Of a stretch of 64,000 nt of DNA, positions 8,482-16,899 are shown piece by piece (positions within the stretch are counted from its first letter, which is position 1; each line of letters begins with the position of its first letter). Source of the stretch: Kitasatospora aureofaciens (GTDB lineage: Bacteria; Actinomycetota; Actinomycetes; Streptomycetales; Streptomycetaceae). The notes below the pieces were generated by a model. The model saw only the letters and a program-made list of their open reading frames with translations. It made no database searches and was not told the DNA's origin. The stretch is from positions 62,001-126,000 of the forward strand of contig NZ_JPRF03000013.1 of the NCBI RefSeq assembly GCF_001188955.3. The letters are read 5' to 3'. Position numbers and translations under genes: made by a program.

Positions 8482-9329
8482 CGGAGCCTGCTCGAAAGGA
8501 CGATGCTCAGCAGGTGGAGGACGGTCTGCAGCATGGCGATCGCCGCCAGCACCACGACGGCGAGCCGGGTGAGGAGGAGCCCGCCGTGCACGGCGTCGGC
8601 GATCCCGGCCGCCAGGATGAACAGCGAGGCCTCGACCGCGCCGACCAGGCGGTGGAACTTCAGCAAGGAGGCCACCCGGCGCGCCTTGGCCACCGAGGAG
8701 GAACGCGGAACCGAGGCGCTGTCCTCGACCGCCGTCATGCCGCTGCGGGCCCGGGCCACGTCCACCAGGTCCGTCTCGGACTTGATCAGGATCGCGCCGA
8801 GCGCGGCCAGCGTGCCCAGGAACGCCCACTCCCAGTGGGAGCCGCGGCCCTCGCGGTGCAGCAGGTCGGTGGCGCGCAGGCCGAGGCCGGTCAGCAGGGC
8901 CGCCTCGGACATGTAGTGGCCGACCCGGTCCAGGTAGACGCCGGTGAGCGAGGTCTGCCGGCGCCAGCGGGCCACCTCGCCGTCCACGCAGTCCAGCAGC
9001 AGGTAGACCTGGATCAGCAGGGCGCCCAGGACCGCGCCGGTGATGCCCGGCACGACCAGTGCGGCACCGGCCAGGATGCCGGTGAACATCATCAGGTAGG
9101 TCAGGCCGTTGGGCGTGATCGCCGTCATGGTGGACAGCACGCGGGTGATCCGCAGCGAGATCTTCCGCATGTACAGGCGCCCGGCCCAGTGCTCGGCGCT
9201 GCGACGCTGGAGCATGCCCTCCGGGTGGATCACCGCGCGCAGTTCCTCGATCGAGGGCCGGCGGGTCAGGTCAACCGGGGGCCGCTCGGCGCCCGCGGTG
9301 GAGGGGTCAGCTGTTGACGGCTTGGACAT
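8478..9329 (-). CDS. CDP-alcohol phosphatidyltransferase family protein
   Basis: 283-residue membrane enzyme of the CDP-OH-P family, which transfers a phospho-alcohol from a CDP-activated donor to a second alcohol. The signature runs DCVDGEVAR, eight residues, G, VYL, D, RVG, H, near residues 112-138. The first three conserved Asp are present, but the fourth, usually Asp, is His. About six hydrophobic segments follow the usual arrangement. There is a soluble N-terminus of about 55 residues. It overlaps the dehydrogenase gene by 23 nt and the glycosyltransferase by 4 nt. Donor and acceptor are unknown; the neighbouring nucleotidyltransferase probably makes the CDP-donor. Confidence 0.88.
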   Translation of the reverse strand: MSKPSTADPSTAGAERPPVDLTRRPSIEELRAVIHPEGMLQRRSAEHWAGRLYMRKISLRITRVLSTMTAITPNGLTYLMMFTGILAGAALVVPGITGAVLGALLIQVYLLLDCVDGEVARWRRQTSLTGVYLDRVGHYMSEAALLTGLGLRATDLLHREGRGSHWEWAFLGTLAALGAILIKSETDLVDVARARSGMTAVEDSASVPRSSSVAKARRVASLLKFHRLVGAVEASLFILAAGIADAVHGGLLLTRLAVVVLAAIAMLQTVLHLLSIVLSSRLR

Positions 9330-10368
9330 AGTCGGCGTACGCGTCCCTGATTGCGGAAGGGGAGAGGTCGAGGTGTTCCAGGATGGTGTAGCGGCCCGGG
9401 CGGGTGTTCGGAGCGTAGTGCACCGCCTCGGTGAACTCCGCTTCGGTGAAGCCGATTTGAGCTGCGGTCACCGGCAGGCCGTGGCGCGCCAGGCGCTCCA
9501 CGACCAGGCCGGTCAGCTCGCGCTCGCCCCGCAGGAAGCTGGCGAACGCGGCGCCGAGGCCCACCTGTTCGCCGTGCTGGGCGGAACGCTTGGGGTACAG
9601 CACGTCCAGGGCATGCGAGATCTCGTGGCAGGCGCCCGACGAGGGCCGGGTACTGCCCGCGATGTTCATCGCGATGCCGGACAGTACCAGGGCTTCCGCG
9701 AGGGCCGTCAGGAGGTCCTGGTCCTGAGTACTTCCTGGGTGCCGCAGCAGGTTCTCGCCAGCCGAGCGGGCCATCGCCACGGCCAGTCCGTCCACCGGTT
9801 CGCCGGTGACGGTGTGGGACAACTCCCAGTCCGCGCAGGCCGAGATGTTGGAGACGACGTCCCCGATGCCGGCCGCCACGAAGCGCTGCGGGGCCTGCCG
9901 GATCACGTCCAGGTCGACGATGATGCCGATCGGGCTGGGCACCCCGTAGGAGCCCCGGCCGGCGTCGTTGTCGAGGGTGGAGACCGGCGAGCAGATGCCG
10001 TCGTGGGCCAGGTTGGTGGCCACCGCGACGACCGGCAGGCCGACCCGGGCCGCGGCGTACTTGGCGGCGTCGATGATCTTGCCGCCACCGAGGCCGACGA
10101 CCGCGTCGTAGTGCCGGCCGCGCATCTCCTCGGCGAAGCGCACCGCGCTGTCGAGGCTGCCGTCGTCCACGTTGTACCAGTCGGCGCCGGGCAGGGCCGG
10201 CTCCAGGCGTTCGCGCATCGCGGCGCCGGAGCCGTTGCTGATCGCCACCGCGATCCGGCCCGACGCCGACAGCCGCTGGTCCGCCAGGATGCCGCCGAGC
10301 GCGTCCAGCGCGCCCGGGCGGATCTCGGCGAACAGCGGCGACGGAACCAGTCGGGTCAGTACTGGCAC
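9307..10368 (-). CDS. glycerol-1-phosphate dehydrogenase-like (iron/zinc alcohol dehydrogenase superfamily)
   Basis: 353-residue NAD(P)-dependent dehydrogenase. The nucleotide-binding GLGGGKIIDAAKYAA is at about residues 93-107. The motif NLAHDGICSPVSTLDN near residue 120 resembles the HDGIASP motif of archaeal and AraM-type sn-glycerol-1-phosphate dehydrogenases, whose Asp ligands the metal. The later metal-binding His lie in CHEISHALDVL and QHGEQVGLG. The GTG start at 10368 overlaps the nucleotidyltransferase end by 13 nt. Family knowledge suggests reduction of a phosphorylated ketone or aldehyde such as DHAP. That the product is glycerol-1-phosphate is an inference. Confidence 0.85.
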   Translation of the reverse strand: MPVLTRLVPSPLFAEIRPGALDALGGILADQRLSASGRIAVAISNGSGAAMRERLEPALPGADWYNVDDGSLDSAVRFAEEMRGRHYDAVVGLGGGKIIDAAKYAAARVGLPVVAVATNLAHDGICSPVSTLDNDAGRGSYGVPSPIGIIVDLDVIRQAPQRFVAAGIGDVVSNISACADWELSHTVTGEPVDGLAVAMARSAGENLLRHPGSTQDQDLLTALAEALVLSGIAMNIAGSTRPSSGACHEISHALDVLYPKRSAQHGEQVGLGAAFASFLRGERELTGLVVERLARHGLPVTAAQIGFTEAEFTEAVHYAPNTRPGRYTILEHLDLSPSAIRDAYADYVQAVNS

Positions 10369-11111
10369 GCGATCTCCCGCGCCTTCGCCAGGTCGTCGTG
10401 GTTGTCGACCTCGACCCAGGACACCTCGCCGATCGGCTGCACGTCGATCCGCAGGCCCCGGTTGACCATCTCCTGGTAGCCGTCCTCGTAGTACAGCTGC
10501 GGGTCGCGCTCGTAGGTGGCGCGCAGCGCGTCGGTCAGGTCGGCGGCGGCGGCGGGGTTGATCACGGTGACGCCGATGTACTCGCCGGTGGCCTCGGCCG
10601 GGTCCATCAGCTTGGTGATCCGGCGCATGCCGGCGGCCGGGTCGACGACGACCTTCATCTCCTCGTCGGCGAGCTTCTTCACCGTGTCGAGGGCGAGCAG
10701 GATGCCGGGGGCCCGGCCGGCCTCGGCGAGCTGCCGGTTGCCCTCCAGCATGGTGCGCTGCACCGAGGCCGGGTGGACGGTGTCGCCGTTGGCCAGCAGC
10801 AGGCCCTCGGAGAACAGCTCGCGGGCGCACCAGAGCGAGTACGCGTTGTTCCACTCCTCGGCCTTGTCGTTCTCGACCAGGTGGAGCTTGACGCCGTACT
10901 TGCTCTCCAGGGCGTCCTTGCGGTCGCGGACCGCCTCCTTGCGGTAGCCGACGACGATCGCCGCCTCGCGCAGGCCGACCTCGGCGAAGTTGCCGAGGGT
11001 GAGGTCCAGGACGGTCCGCTCCCCGTCGACCGGCACCAGTGCCTTGGGCAGGGTGTCGGTGTACGGGCGCAGCCGGCGGCCGGCGCCGGCTGCCAGAACG
11101 AGGCCGATCAT
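10356..11111 (-). CDS. sugar/polyol-phosphate nucleotidyltransferase
   Basis: 251-residue single-domain nucleotidyltransferase of the GlmU/LicC type. It starts with MIGLVLAAGAGRRLRPYTDTLPKAL (first 25 residues, described by its LAAGxGxRLxP core) and has LLLANGDTV for metal and nucleotide binding near residue 108. The ENDKAEEWNNAYSLWCA stretch resembles phosphocholine/phosphonate cytidylyltransferases, so CTP is the likely co-substrate. An AGGAG sits 8 nt before the ATG at 11111. It is the first gene of the six-gene set read towards 5.7 kb. Confidence 0.85.
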   Translation of the reverse strand: MIGLVLAAGAGRRLRPYTDTLPKALVPVDGERTVLDLTLGNFAEVGLREAAIVVGYRKEAVRDRKDALESKYGVKLHLVENDKAEEWNNAYSLWCARELFSEGLLLANGDTVHPASVQRTMLEGNRQLAEAGRAPGILLALDTVKKLADEEMKVVVDPAAGMRRITKLMDPAEATGEYIGVTVINPAAAADLTDALRATYERDPQLYYEDGYQEMVNRGLRIDVQPIGEVSWVEVDNHDDLAKAREIACQY

Positions 11112-11597
11112 GCGGGGTCTCCTGATCCGTCGTGCGTCGTGCGGTGCGCGCGGGATGTGCCGACGGGCGCGGCGGCGCTGTATCGCCCCGGAGCGGCGTT
11201 CGGCCGGGCCCGGGGGCGGCGCGCCGGACCGGCACAGATCCGGGCAGCGTGTCGTTAGTGATGGTAGGCGACCCGGACCACCCTCCCGAACGCGGCCGGA
11301 GGCGGCAAGGTGACGGCCCGGTGGAGGAGCCGTGATCGAACGTGATTGGAACGGATATCGAACTGGCCTGCGGGTCCAATGACCGTCCGGGGGCTTCCCG
11401 GGGCCTTCTCTGCCCGGATCGGGACTCCCCCGGGTCATGATCCGCCCGGTTGTGCGTGGGACCCGTCCCGACCGCCACCCATACGGCAGACTGGAGCCCG
11501 ACGCCGGCGCCGGTGCCCCCGCTGTGTTCCGTGCCCTCCACCCGGTGCACGGGACGCACCCGGTGCTTCCGTTGCTCCCGCTCCCGAAAGAGGCCCC
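11112..11597. promoter_or_regulatory. divergent intergenic region, nucleotidyltransferase operon / idi
   Basis: 486 nt without a supported gene between two divergently read starts. It must contain promoters for both sides. I see no strong hairpin, operator or riboswitch and cannot place -35/-10 boxes with confidence. Confidence 0.45.
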
Positions 11598-12248
11598 ATG
11601 CCCCAGAGTCTGCCGACCGACCCGACGCACTTCGCCGCCGAGATCGACACCGGTCTCGACGTCGAGACCGACGTGACGGTCGACCCACGGGCCTCCGCCG
11701 CCGCCTCCGGTGCCGAGATCCTGCTGGAACTGGTCGACGACGAGGGTGTCACGATCGGCACCGCCGAGAAGCACTGGGCCCACCAGCAGCCGGGCCGGCT
11801 GCACCGGGCCTTCTCGGTGTTCCTCTTCGACCGCCAGGGCCGGCTGCTGCTGCAGCGCCGGGCGCTCGGCAAGTACCACTCCCCCGGCGTCTGGTCGAAC
11901 ACCTGCTGCGGGCACCCGTACCCGGACGAGCCGCCGTTCGTCGCCGCCGCCCGGCGCACCGCCGAGGAGCTGGGCGTCGCGCCGGCGCTGCTCTGCGAGG
12001 CGGGGACGGTCCGCTACGACCTCCCGGACGAGGCCTCGGGGCTGATCGAGCGGGAGTGGAACCACCTGTTCGTCGGGCTGGTCACCGCGCCGGTCGAGCC
12101 GAACCCGGAGGAGGTGGACGACTTCGCCTTCGTGACCGCGCAGGAACTGCGCGAGCTGCGGGCGGACCGGCCCTTCTCGGTCTGGTTCGAGACGGTCTTC
12201 GAGGCGGCGCTGCCGGGGATCCGGGAGATCGCCGGGCGGGACTGGTAG
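11598..12248 (+). CDS. idi: isopentenyl-diphosphate delta-isomerase, type I
   Basis: 216-residue Nudix-fold isomerase interconverting IPP and DMAPP, the starters for all isoprenoids. Catalytic Cys is in SNTCCGHP (about residue 99) and the catalytic Glu in IEREWNHLFVG (about residue 150). The modified Nudix region PFVAAARRTAEELGV binds the metal. The ATG at 11598 follows AAAGAGG by 5 nt. An N-terminal extension of about 35 residues precedes the domain. It stands alone on the plus strand but supplies the hopanoid route 6 kb away. Confidence 0.95.
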   Translation: MPQSLPTDPTHFAAEIDTGLDVETDVTVDPRASAAASGAEILLELVDDEGVTIGTAEKHWAHQQPGRLHRAFSVFLFDRQGRLLLQRRALGKYHSPGVWSNTCCGHPYPDEPPFVAAARRTAEELGVAPALLCEAGTVRYDLPDEASGLIEREWNHLFVGLVTAPVEPNPEEVDDFAFVTAQELRELRADRPFSVWFETVFEAALPGIREIAGRDW

Positions 12249-12340
12249 CGGCCGCGCCTGCGCGCGGACGGCCGTCCCGCCGCCGCCCTCTCGGAAGCGG
12301 TCACCTTCCCCGGGGGCGGTCGCCCTCCCAGGGGCGGCCG

Positions 12341-12850
12341 TCAGTGCGCGGGCCCCGGGGGGACGGGCAGCGAGGCCCAGATGACCTTGCCGCCCTCCCC
12401 CGTCTGCTCGACGTCGCACACCCCGCCGGCCTGCAGGGTGACGCTCTTCACCAGCAGCAGGCCGCGCCCGCCGGTCCGGGCGGTGTCGCTCTCCAGGGCC
12501 TTCGGCCGGTACGGATCGCCGTCCTCGACCGAGACCCGCACCCAGCCGCGGCGCACCGACAGCTCCGTCGTCACCTCGGGTGACAGCTCGGCCGCGTGCC
12601 GCACCGCGTTGCCGACCAGCTCGGAGACGATCAGCAGCAGGTCGTCGACCAGCTCCTGGTAGCGCACACCGGTCATGCCCTGGGCCAGCAGGCGGTCGCG
12701 CACCGCATGGCGGGTGCGCGGCACGGAGGCCTCGACGGCGGGCACCCGGAAGCGCCACACGCCCTCCACGGGGCCGTCGGCGGCCTGCCGCCCGCCCGGC
12801 CGGCTGCCGGGTCTCGGGCCGGCCTTCGCCGACCCGCTGATCTGCTCCAC
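12341..12850 (-). CDS. ATP-binding anti-sigma-factor-like protein (HATPase_c_2)
   Basis: 169-residue GHKL ATPase-fold protein like SpoIIAB/RsbW. The N-box is ELVGNAVRHA (about residues 77-86), followed by the G1 region VEDGDPYRP and the G2-like GGRGLLLVKS. There is no sensor or phospho-acceptor domain, so it is a stand-alone switch protein of the kind streptomycetes have in dozens. It may bind a sigma factor or anti-anti-sigma factor, but no partner gene is adjacent. The start codon is GTG at 12850. Confidence 0.85.
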   Translation of the reverse strand: MEQISGSAKAGPRPGSRPGGRQAADGPVEGVWRFRVPAVEASVPRTRHAVRDRLLAQGMTGVRYQELVDDLLLIVSELVGNAVRHAAELSPEVTTELSVRRGWVRVSVEDGDPYRPKALESDTARTGGRGLLLVKSVTLQAGGVCDVEQTGEGGKVIWASLPVPPGPAH

Positions 12851-13304
12851 GTCCAGCCGCCCTTCGTCCGCGACCCGGGAATCAGGCGACCCGGGAATCA
12901 GGCGATCCGCTCATGGCGCCCTCGGTCCACAGAGGCTAGGAGAGCGGTCGGCGCGGCCGGGGCACCGTCGACAAGTTGCCCGTGTCGGATCGGTTCGGAT
13001 CGGGATCGATCGTGAGTGGGGGCGAAACCGATCGTTTGCTTAGCGCTCCCTCACCGCTTCGGCCGGGGTTCGAGCGCCCTCGCGAAGCGTTCCAGCCAGT
13101 CCGCCCGGGCCCCCCGTCCCATCCAGGCAGGGCGGGGGCCCGGGCGGCAACCGGAGCACACGGCGGGCCCGGACGGCCGCGAGGCCCGGGCGCGCGGCCG
13201 CCGCGGGGCGGGGCCGAGGAAACGCAGGTGAGAAGCACTCCAGAACCCTGGTAATGTTCTCTCTGTCGCCGAGGGGGCGAGAAAAACCCCGGAGCACACA
13301 CCCC
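12851..13304. other. 454-nt intergenic region before tRNA-Leu
   Basis: No gene is supported here. A TAATGT at 13252-13257 lies about 50 nt before the tRNA and could be its -10 box. The remainder is GC-rich with no repeat or hairpin I would call. Confidence 0.4.
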
Positions 13305-13389
13305 GTCCGGGTGGCGGAATGGCAGACGCGCTAGCTTGAGGTGCTAGTGCCCTTTATCGGGCGTGGGGGTTCAAGTCCCCCCTCGGACA
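13305..13389 (+). tRNA. tRNA-Leu, anticodon GAG
   Basis: Class II tRNA with a seven-pair acceptor stem (GTCCGGG with CTCGGAC, one G-T pair), D-arm beginning TGGCGGAATGGCAGACGC, anticodon stem CTAGC/GCTAG with loop TTGAGGT giving anticodon GAG, a long variable arm, and T-arm GGGGGTTCAAGTCCCCC. It decodes CUC/CUU. CCA is not encoded. A strong terminator follows 6 nt later, so it is a single-gene transcript. There is no attachment-site duplication in the window. Confidence 0.97.
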
Positions 13390-13394
13390 CAGTC

Positions 13395-13441
13395 GAAATT
13401 CCCCGTGGAATCCGAAAGGAATCCACGGGGAATTTCCTTTT
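13395..13441 (+). terminator. strong intrinsic terminator after tRNA-Leu
   Basis: A 15-bp perfect arm (GAAATTCCCCGTGGA, 13395-13409) pairs with its complement ending at 13436. An inner TCC/GGA extends it across one A-A mismatch to a GAAA tetraloop, and a CTTTT tract follows. This is the clearest Rho-independent terminator in the window. Confidence 0.92.
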
Positions 13442-13683
13442 CCCGGCCCGAGCCCGGCTCCCCCCGTGATCCACTGCCGTCCGGCGGTGTGGCGTCCGTC
13501 TCGCTGCAGGGTCCAGTCGTCCGGAAACCGGACACGAGATGGCAACGATCGGGCAGTTTGAGCTTCCTCTGAGGTATTCGCCCCTTTTCGAACCATAGGC
13601 TTCTGGCGTTTGTCCGGAATGCCGACCAAAACCGTAAAAGAACCGACACCATCCGCTGAACCCCGAGCGAGAGGACCGATACG

Positions 13684-15342
13684 TTGAGTGAGCCCGCTTC
13701 GTCGACGGCATCACACCAGAACTACCGCCGATCGCTCGGGACGATCAGCCTGACCGCGGTCGGCCTGGGTTCGATCATCGGATCCGGCTGGCTGTTCGGT
13801 GCCGAGCGGGCGGCCAAGCTGGCCGGGCCCGCCTCGATCCTCGCCTGGGTGATCGGCGCCGCCGTGGCGCTGACCATCGCCCTCACGTACAGCGAGCTGG
13901 GGTCGATGTTCCCCAAGGCCGGCGGCATGGTCCGGTACGGCCAGTACTCGCACGGCTCGCTGGCCGGCTACCTGGCCGCCTGGGCCAACTGGATCGCCAT
14001 CGTCTCGGTCATCCCGGGCGAGGCCACCGCGTCCGTCCAGTACATGAGCTCCTGGCACTTCGGCTGGGCCAAGGGGTTGTACGACGGCAAGGAGCTCACC
14101 GTCAGCGGTGTGGCGCTCGCCAGCGTGCTGCTCGTCGTGTACTTCGCCCTGAACTGGTTCGCGATCACGCTGTTCGCCAAGACCAACACGGCCATCACCG
14201 TGTTCAAGGTCGTCGTGCCGACGCTGACCGCCGGTGCGCTGCTCCTCGCACACTTCGACACCTCGCACTTCACCCAGCAGGGCGGCTTCGCGCCGAACGG
14301 CTGGAGCGCCGTGTTCACCGCCGTCGCCGTCTCGGGCATCGTCTGGGCCTTCAACGGCTTCCAGTCCCCGCTCAACATGGCCGGCGAGGCCCGCAACCCC
14401 GGCAAGTCGCTGCCGAAGGCCGTCATCGGCTCGATCCTGATCGCCCTGGTGATCTACGTCGCGCTGCAGATAGCCTTCATCGGCGCCATCCCGGCCGCCG
14501 ATCTGTCGAAGGGCTGGAGCAGCCTCTCCTACACCTCGCCGCTGGCCGACCTCGCGATCGCCTGGGGCATCAACTGGCTCGCGCTGCTGCTCTACGCGGA
14601 CGCCTTCGTCTCGCCGTCCGGCACCGGCATGATCTACGCCGCCACCACCTCGCGCATGATCCACGGCGTGCAGGAGAACGGCCACCTGCCGAAGATCTTC
14701 GGCAAGGTCGACGCCAAGACCGGCATCCCGCGCCCGGCGCTGCTGCTGAACCTGCTGGTCGCCTTCCTGTTCCTCGCGGTCTTCCGCGGCTGGGGCTCGC
14801 TGGCCGAGATCGTCTCGGTGGCCACCGTGATCTCGTACATCACCGGCCCGGTCGCCGTGATGTCGCTGCGCCGCCTCGCCCCGGACCTGAAGCGTCCGGT
14901 GCGGCTCAAGGCCATGCCGGTGATCGCGCCGGTCGCGATGGTGTTCGGTTCGCTCGTCCTGTACTGGGCCCGCTGGCCGCTCACCGGCAAGGTCATCCTG
15001 CTGATGGCCGCCGGTCTGCCGATCTGGGCCTTCTACGAGCTGCGCAAGCCGTTCGCCGAGCTGAAGCCGCACCTGAAGGCGGGCGCCTGGATGGTGGCCT
15101 ACCTGTTCGTGATGGCCGGGATTTCCTGGGCCGGCAGCACCGACTTCGGCGGCCACGGCTACCTGCCGGAGGGCTGGGACCTGCTGATCGTGGCCGCGAT
15201 CGGGCTGGCGTTCTACTACTGGGGCGTCGCCAGCTCCTGGGTCAACCCCTCGCTGGCCGAGGTGCGACGCGAGCTGGAGACCGAGGCCGCGGCCGAGGCG
15301 TCGGGTGACGCCGCGGGGACTGCGGAGCCTTCGCGGGTCTGA
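13684..15342 (+). CDS. APC-family amino acid permease
   Basis: 552-residue, roughly 12-TM amino acid/proton symporter of the APC superfamily. It shows the helix-1 motif VGLGSIIGSGWLFG (residues about 25-38), the TM6-region AFNGFQSPLNMAGEARNPGKSLP (about 222-244), and a soluble C-terminal tail. The pattern is closest to aspartate/proton symporters of the YveA type, but substrate is not proven. The TTG start at 13684 follows GAGAGGA by 9 nt. The 240 nt upstream hold the promoter, and a strong terminator lies 15 nt after the stop. Confidence 0.9.
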   Translation: MSEPASSTASHQNYRRSLGTISLTAVGLGSIIGSGWLFGAERAAKLAGPASILAWVIGAAVALTIALTYSELGSMFPKAGGMVRYGQYSHGSLAGYLAAWANWIAIVSVIPGEATASVQYMSSWHFGWAKGLYDGKELTVSGVALASVLLVVYFALNWFAITLFAKTNTAITVFKVVVPTLTAGALLLAHFDTSHFTQQGGFAPNGWSAVFTAVAVSGIVWAFNGFQSPLNMAGEARNPGKSLPKAVIGSILIALVIYVALQIAFIGAIPAADLSKGWSSLSYTSPLADLAIAWGINWLALLLYADAFVSPSGTGMIYAATTSRMIHGVQENGHLPKIFGKVDAKTGIPRPALLLNLLVAFLFLAVFRGWGSLAEIVSVATVISYITGPVAVMSLRRLAPDLKRPVRLKAMPVIAPVAMVFGSLVLYWARWPLTGKVILLMAAGLPIWAFYELRKPFAELKPHLKAGAWMVAYLFVMAGISWAGSTDFGGHGYLPEGWDLLIVAAIGLAFYYWGVASSWVNPSLAEVRRELETEAAAEASGDAAGTAEPSRV

Positions 15343-15356
15343 GCGGATACGCGTTT

Positions 15357-15390
15357 CGAAGGGCCGGTCGGGTTTCCGACCGGCCCTTCG
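15357..15390 (+). terminator. 15-bp perfect hairpin after the APC permease
   Basis: CGAAGGGCCGGTCGG (15357-15371) pairs perfectly with its complement at 15376-15390 across a GTTT loop, 15 nt past the permease stop. It works equally on both strands by sequence and precedes the heptad array at 15413. Confidence 0.85.
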
Positions 15391-15412
15391 GCGTTGGTGC
15401 GAGGAGGGGGTT

Positions 15413-15482
15413 CAGATGACAGAGACTGAAATCTGTCATCTGTTATCTGTTCGCTGTCATCTGTCCGCTGTCAGCTGTTCGC
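15413..15482. repeat. heptad array 1 (7-bp TGACAGA-type units, inverted)
   Basis: A perfect 11-bp inverted repeat (CAGATGACAGA at 15413-15423 with TCTGTCATCTG at 15432-15442) surrounds an 8-nt core ending in GAAA. From 15432 seven contiguous 7-bp units follow, each of the form T/G-CTGT-C/T-N. Beyond 15482 the 7-bp phase continues in decayed form, including CCGACCG three times in tandem (15502-15522), towards the methyltransferase stop. It lies between two convergent genes. Confidence 0.85.
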
Positions 15483-15538
15483 CGCCGCCGTCATCGGTTC
15501 ACCGACCGCCGACCGCCGACCGCCGCCCGTCAGGCTGG

Positions 15539-16513
15539 TCAGCCGCGACGAGCACGGCGGATGGCGGAGGTGACGACCGGCGGCAGGAGGTCCTTCGCGG
15601 CGCGTTTGGCGACGTTGACCGGGCGGCGCGCCTCCGCGGCGCGGGCGCGGCGCACGGCGAGGTCGAGCGCGGCCTCGTCCTGGGCGGCGCGGAGCGCGTC
15701 GCGGGACTGCGACGGTTCGACGGCGGGGCGCCGCCGGTGACGGGAGGCGCGAAACGGCTGGATGCCCTCCGAGCTGCCGGTCATCCGCAGCACCTGCCGA
15801 CCGTTCAGGGTCTCGGTGCTGAGGTGGCAGCCGGACGCGAGATGCACCCGGTCGAGCAGGTCGCGCTGGAACGGCTCCGGGTCGCCCCAGGTGCCGTAGA
15901 ACTTGCACTCGGTGAGCATGATCGGCTTGAGACCGTGGTTGAACACCGCCTCCCAGGTCGCGGCCGCGACGCCGGGGGTGTGCTGGGCCCGGTAGTCGTC
16001 CAGCACCACGACGCCCTGCTCCTGCAGCGCGACCCGGGCCACCTGGAGGTCGCCCACCACGTGCTCGTAGAGGTGCGAGGCGTCGATGTGGATGAAGCGG
16101 TAGGCCCCGGCCGCGATCCGCCCGCCGGCCAGTACGGAGGTCGGGGCCTGGATGATGTCCGGCAGCTCGTCGTGGAAGGACAGGTAGTTGGCCTCGAAGG
16201 CCGACCGGGTCAGCGTCTTCCGGTAGGAGGTGTCCATCTCCTTGGAGTTCTCCTCGTCCGGCGCGACCGAGTCGAACAGGTCGCAGACGGTGAAGGTCTC
16301 GCCGGGCTGGAGGTGTTCGCCGATCACGATCGCACTGCGGCCGAGGTAGGCACCCATCTCCAGCAGGTCGCCGGTCACACCGCGCTCGGTCTGCCGGTCG
16401 AGGAACCACTCGAAGGAGTGCCGGTCGTGGTCCCAGAACCAACCCGGGACGTCCTCCAACACGGCGGGTTCGCCGGGCTGCTGCGATTCGCCCTGCAACG
16501 CGGTGTCGGTCAC
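15539..16513 (-). CDS. class I SAM-dependent methyltransferase (TylF/CmcI-like)
   Basis: 324-residue protein with a Rossmann methyltransferase domain at about residues 40-240. It has LLEMGAYLGRSAIVIGEHL for the SAM loop, VCDLFDSVAPDEEN after strand 2, and HIDASHLYEHVVGDL and VLDDYRAQHTPGV, the acidic metal-binding pair typical of Methyltransf_24. The C-terminal 80 residues are basic and Arg/Ala-rich. I chose the GTG at 16513 because AAGGAG lies 7 nt upstream. The frame is open further upstream but without a ribosome site. Relatives O-methylate sugars or antibiotics. No biosynthetic cluster is adjacent, so the substrate is unknown. Confidence 0.82.
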   Translation of the reverse strand: MTDTALQGESQQPGEPAVLEDVPGWFWDHDRHSFEWFLDRQTERGVTGDLLEMGAYLGRSAIVIGEHLQPGETFTVCDLFDSVAPDEENSKEMDTSYRKTLTRSAFEANYLSFHDELPDIIQAPTSVLAGGRIAAGAYRFIHIDASHLYEHVVGDLQVARVALQEQGVVVLDDYRAQHTPGVAAATWEAVFNHGLKPIMLTECKFYGTWGDPEPFQRDLLDRVHLASGCHLSTETLNGRQVLRMTGSSEGIQPFRASRHRRRPAVEPSQSRDALRAAQDEAALDLAVRRARAAEARRPVNVAKRAAKDLLPPVVTSAIRRARRG

Positions 16514-16899
16514 GGGATGCTCCTTAGCGGTACGGGTGACCTGCGGGTCCTGGGCCACGTCTCGGCGCGGTGGCAGCCTGCTCGGGCCCGGGGACGGCCG
16601 GGTCACCCGGCCGTACGCGAGTCGCCCCCCACCGCCAGTAGGCCCCACCACGGAGTTCGCTGCAATCTACAGCGGGACCCGGGCGATGAGGAGGGCTCTC
16701 GGGTGCCCAATTGCCGAAATGCGGAACACGGCTCTTCGCAACCGGAGGTGAACACGGCCTGGCGGCTGGGCTACGTCCAATTGTGCCCCGATCGGCCGCC
16801 CCGCGTCACCGGCCTCGCGAATGATCTTCGTCGCCACTTCCACCCCTACCGTGGTGGCAGACGGCCCGACAAGGGCCTCGAGGCGAGGAACGGATCGGC

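Noticed and set aside
5691..11111. Classical wall teichoic acid operon
   Set aside because: The exporter pair fits, but no TagA/TagO, TagB/TagF or CDP-glycerol polymerase gene is present, so I kept the broader description.
13305..13441. tRNA-Leu as an integrated-element attachment site
   Set aside because: No duplicated tRNA 3' end, integrase or foreign-composition block nearby. The downstream inverted repeat is explained as a terminator.
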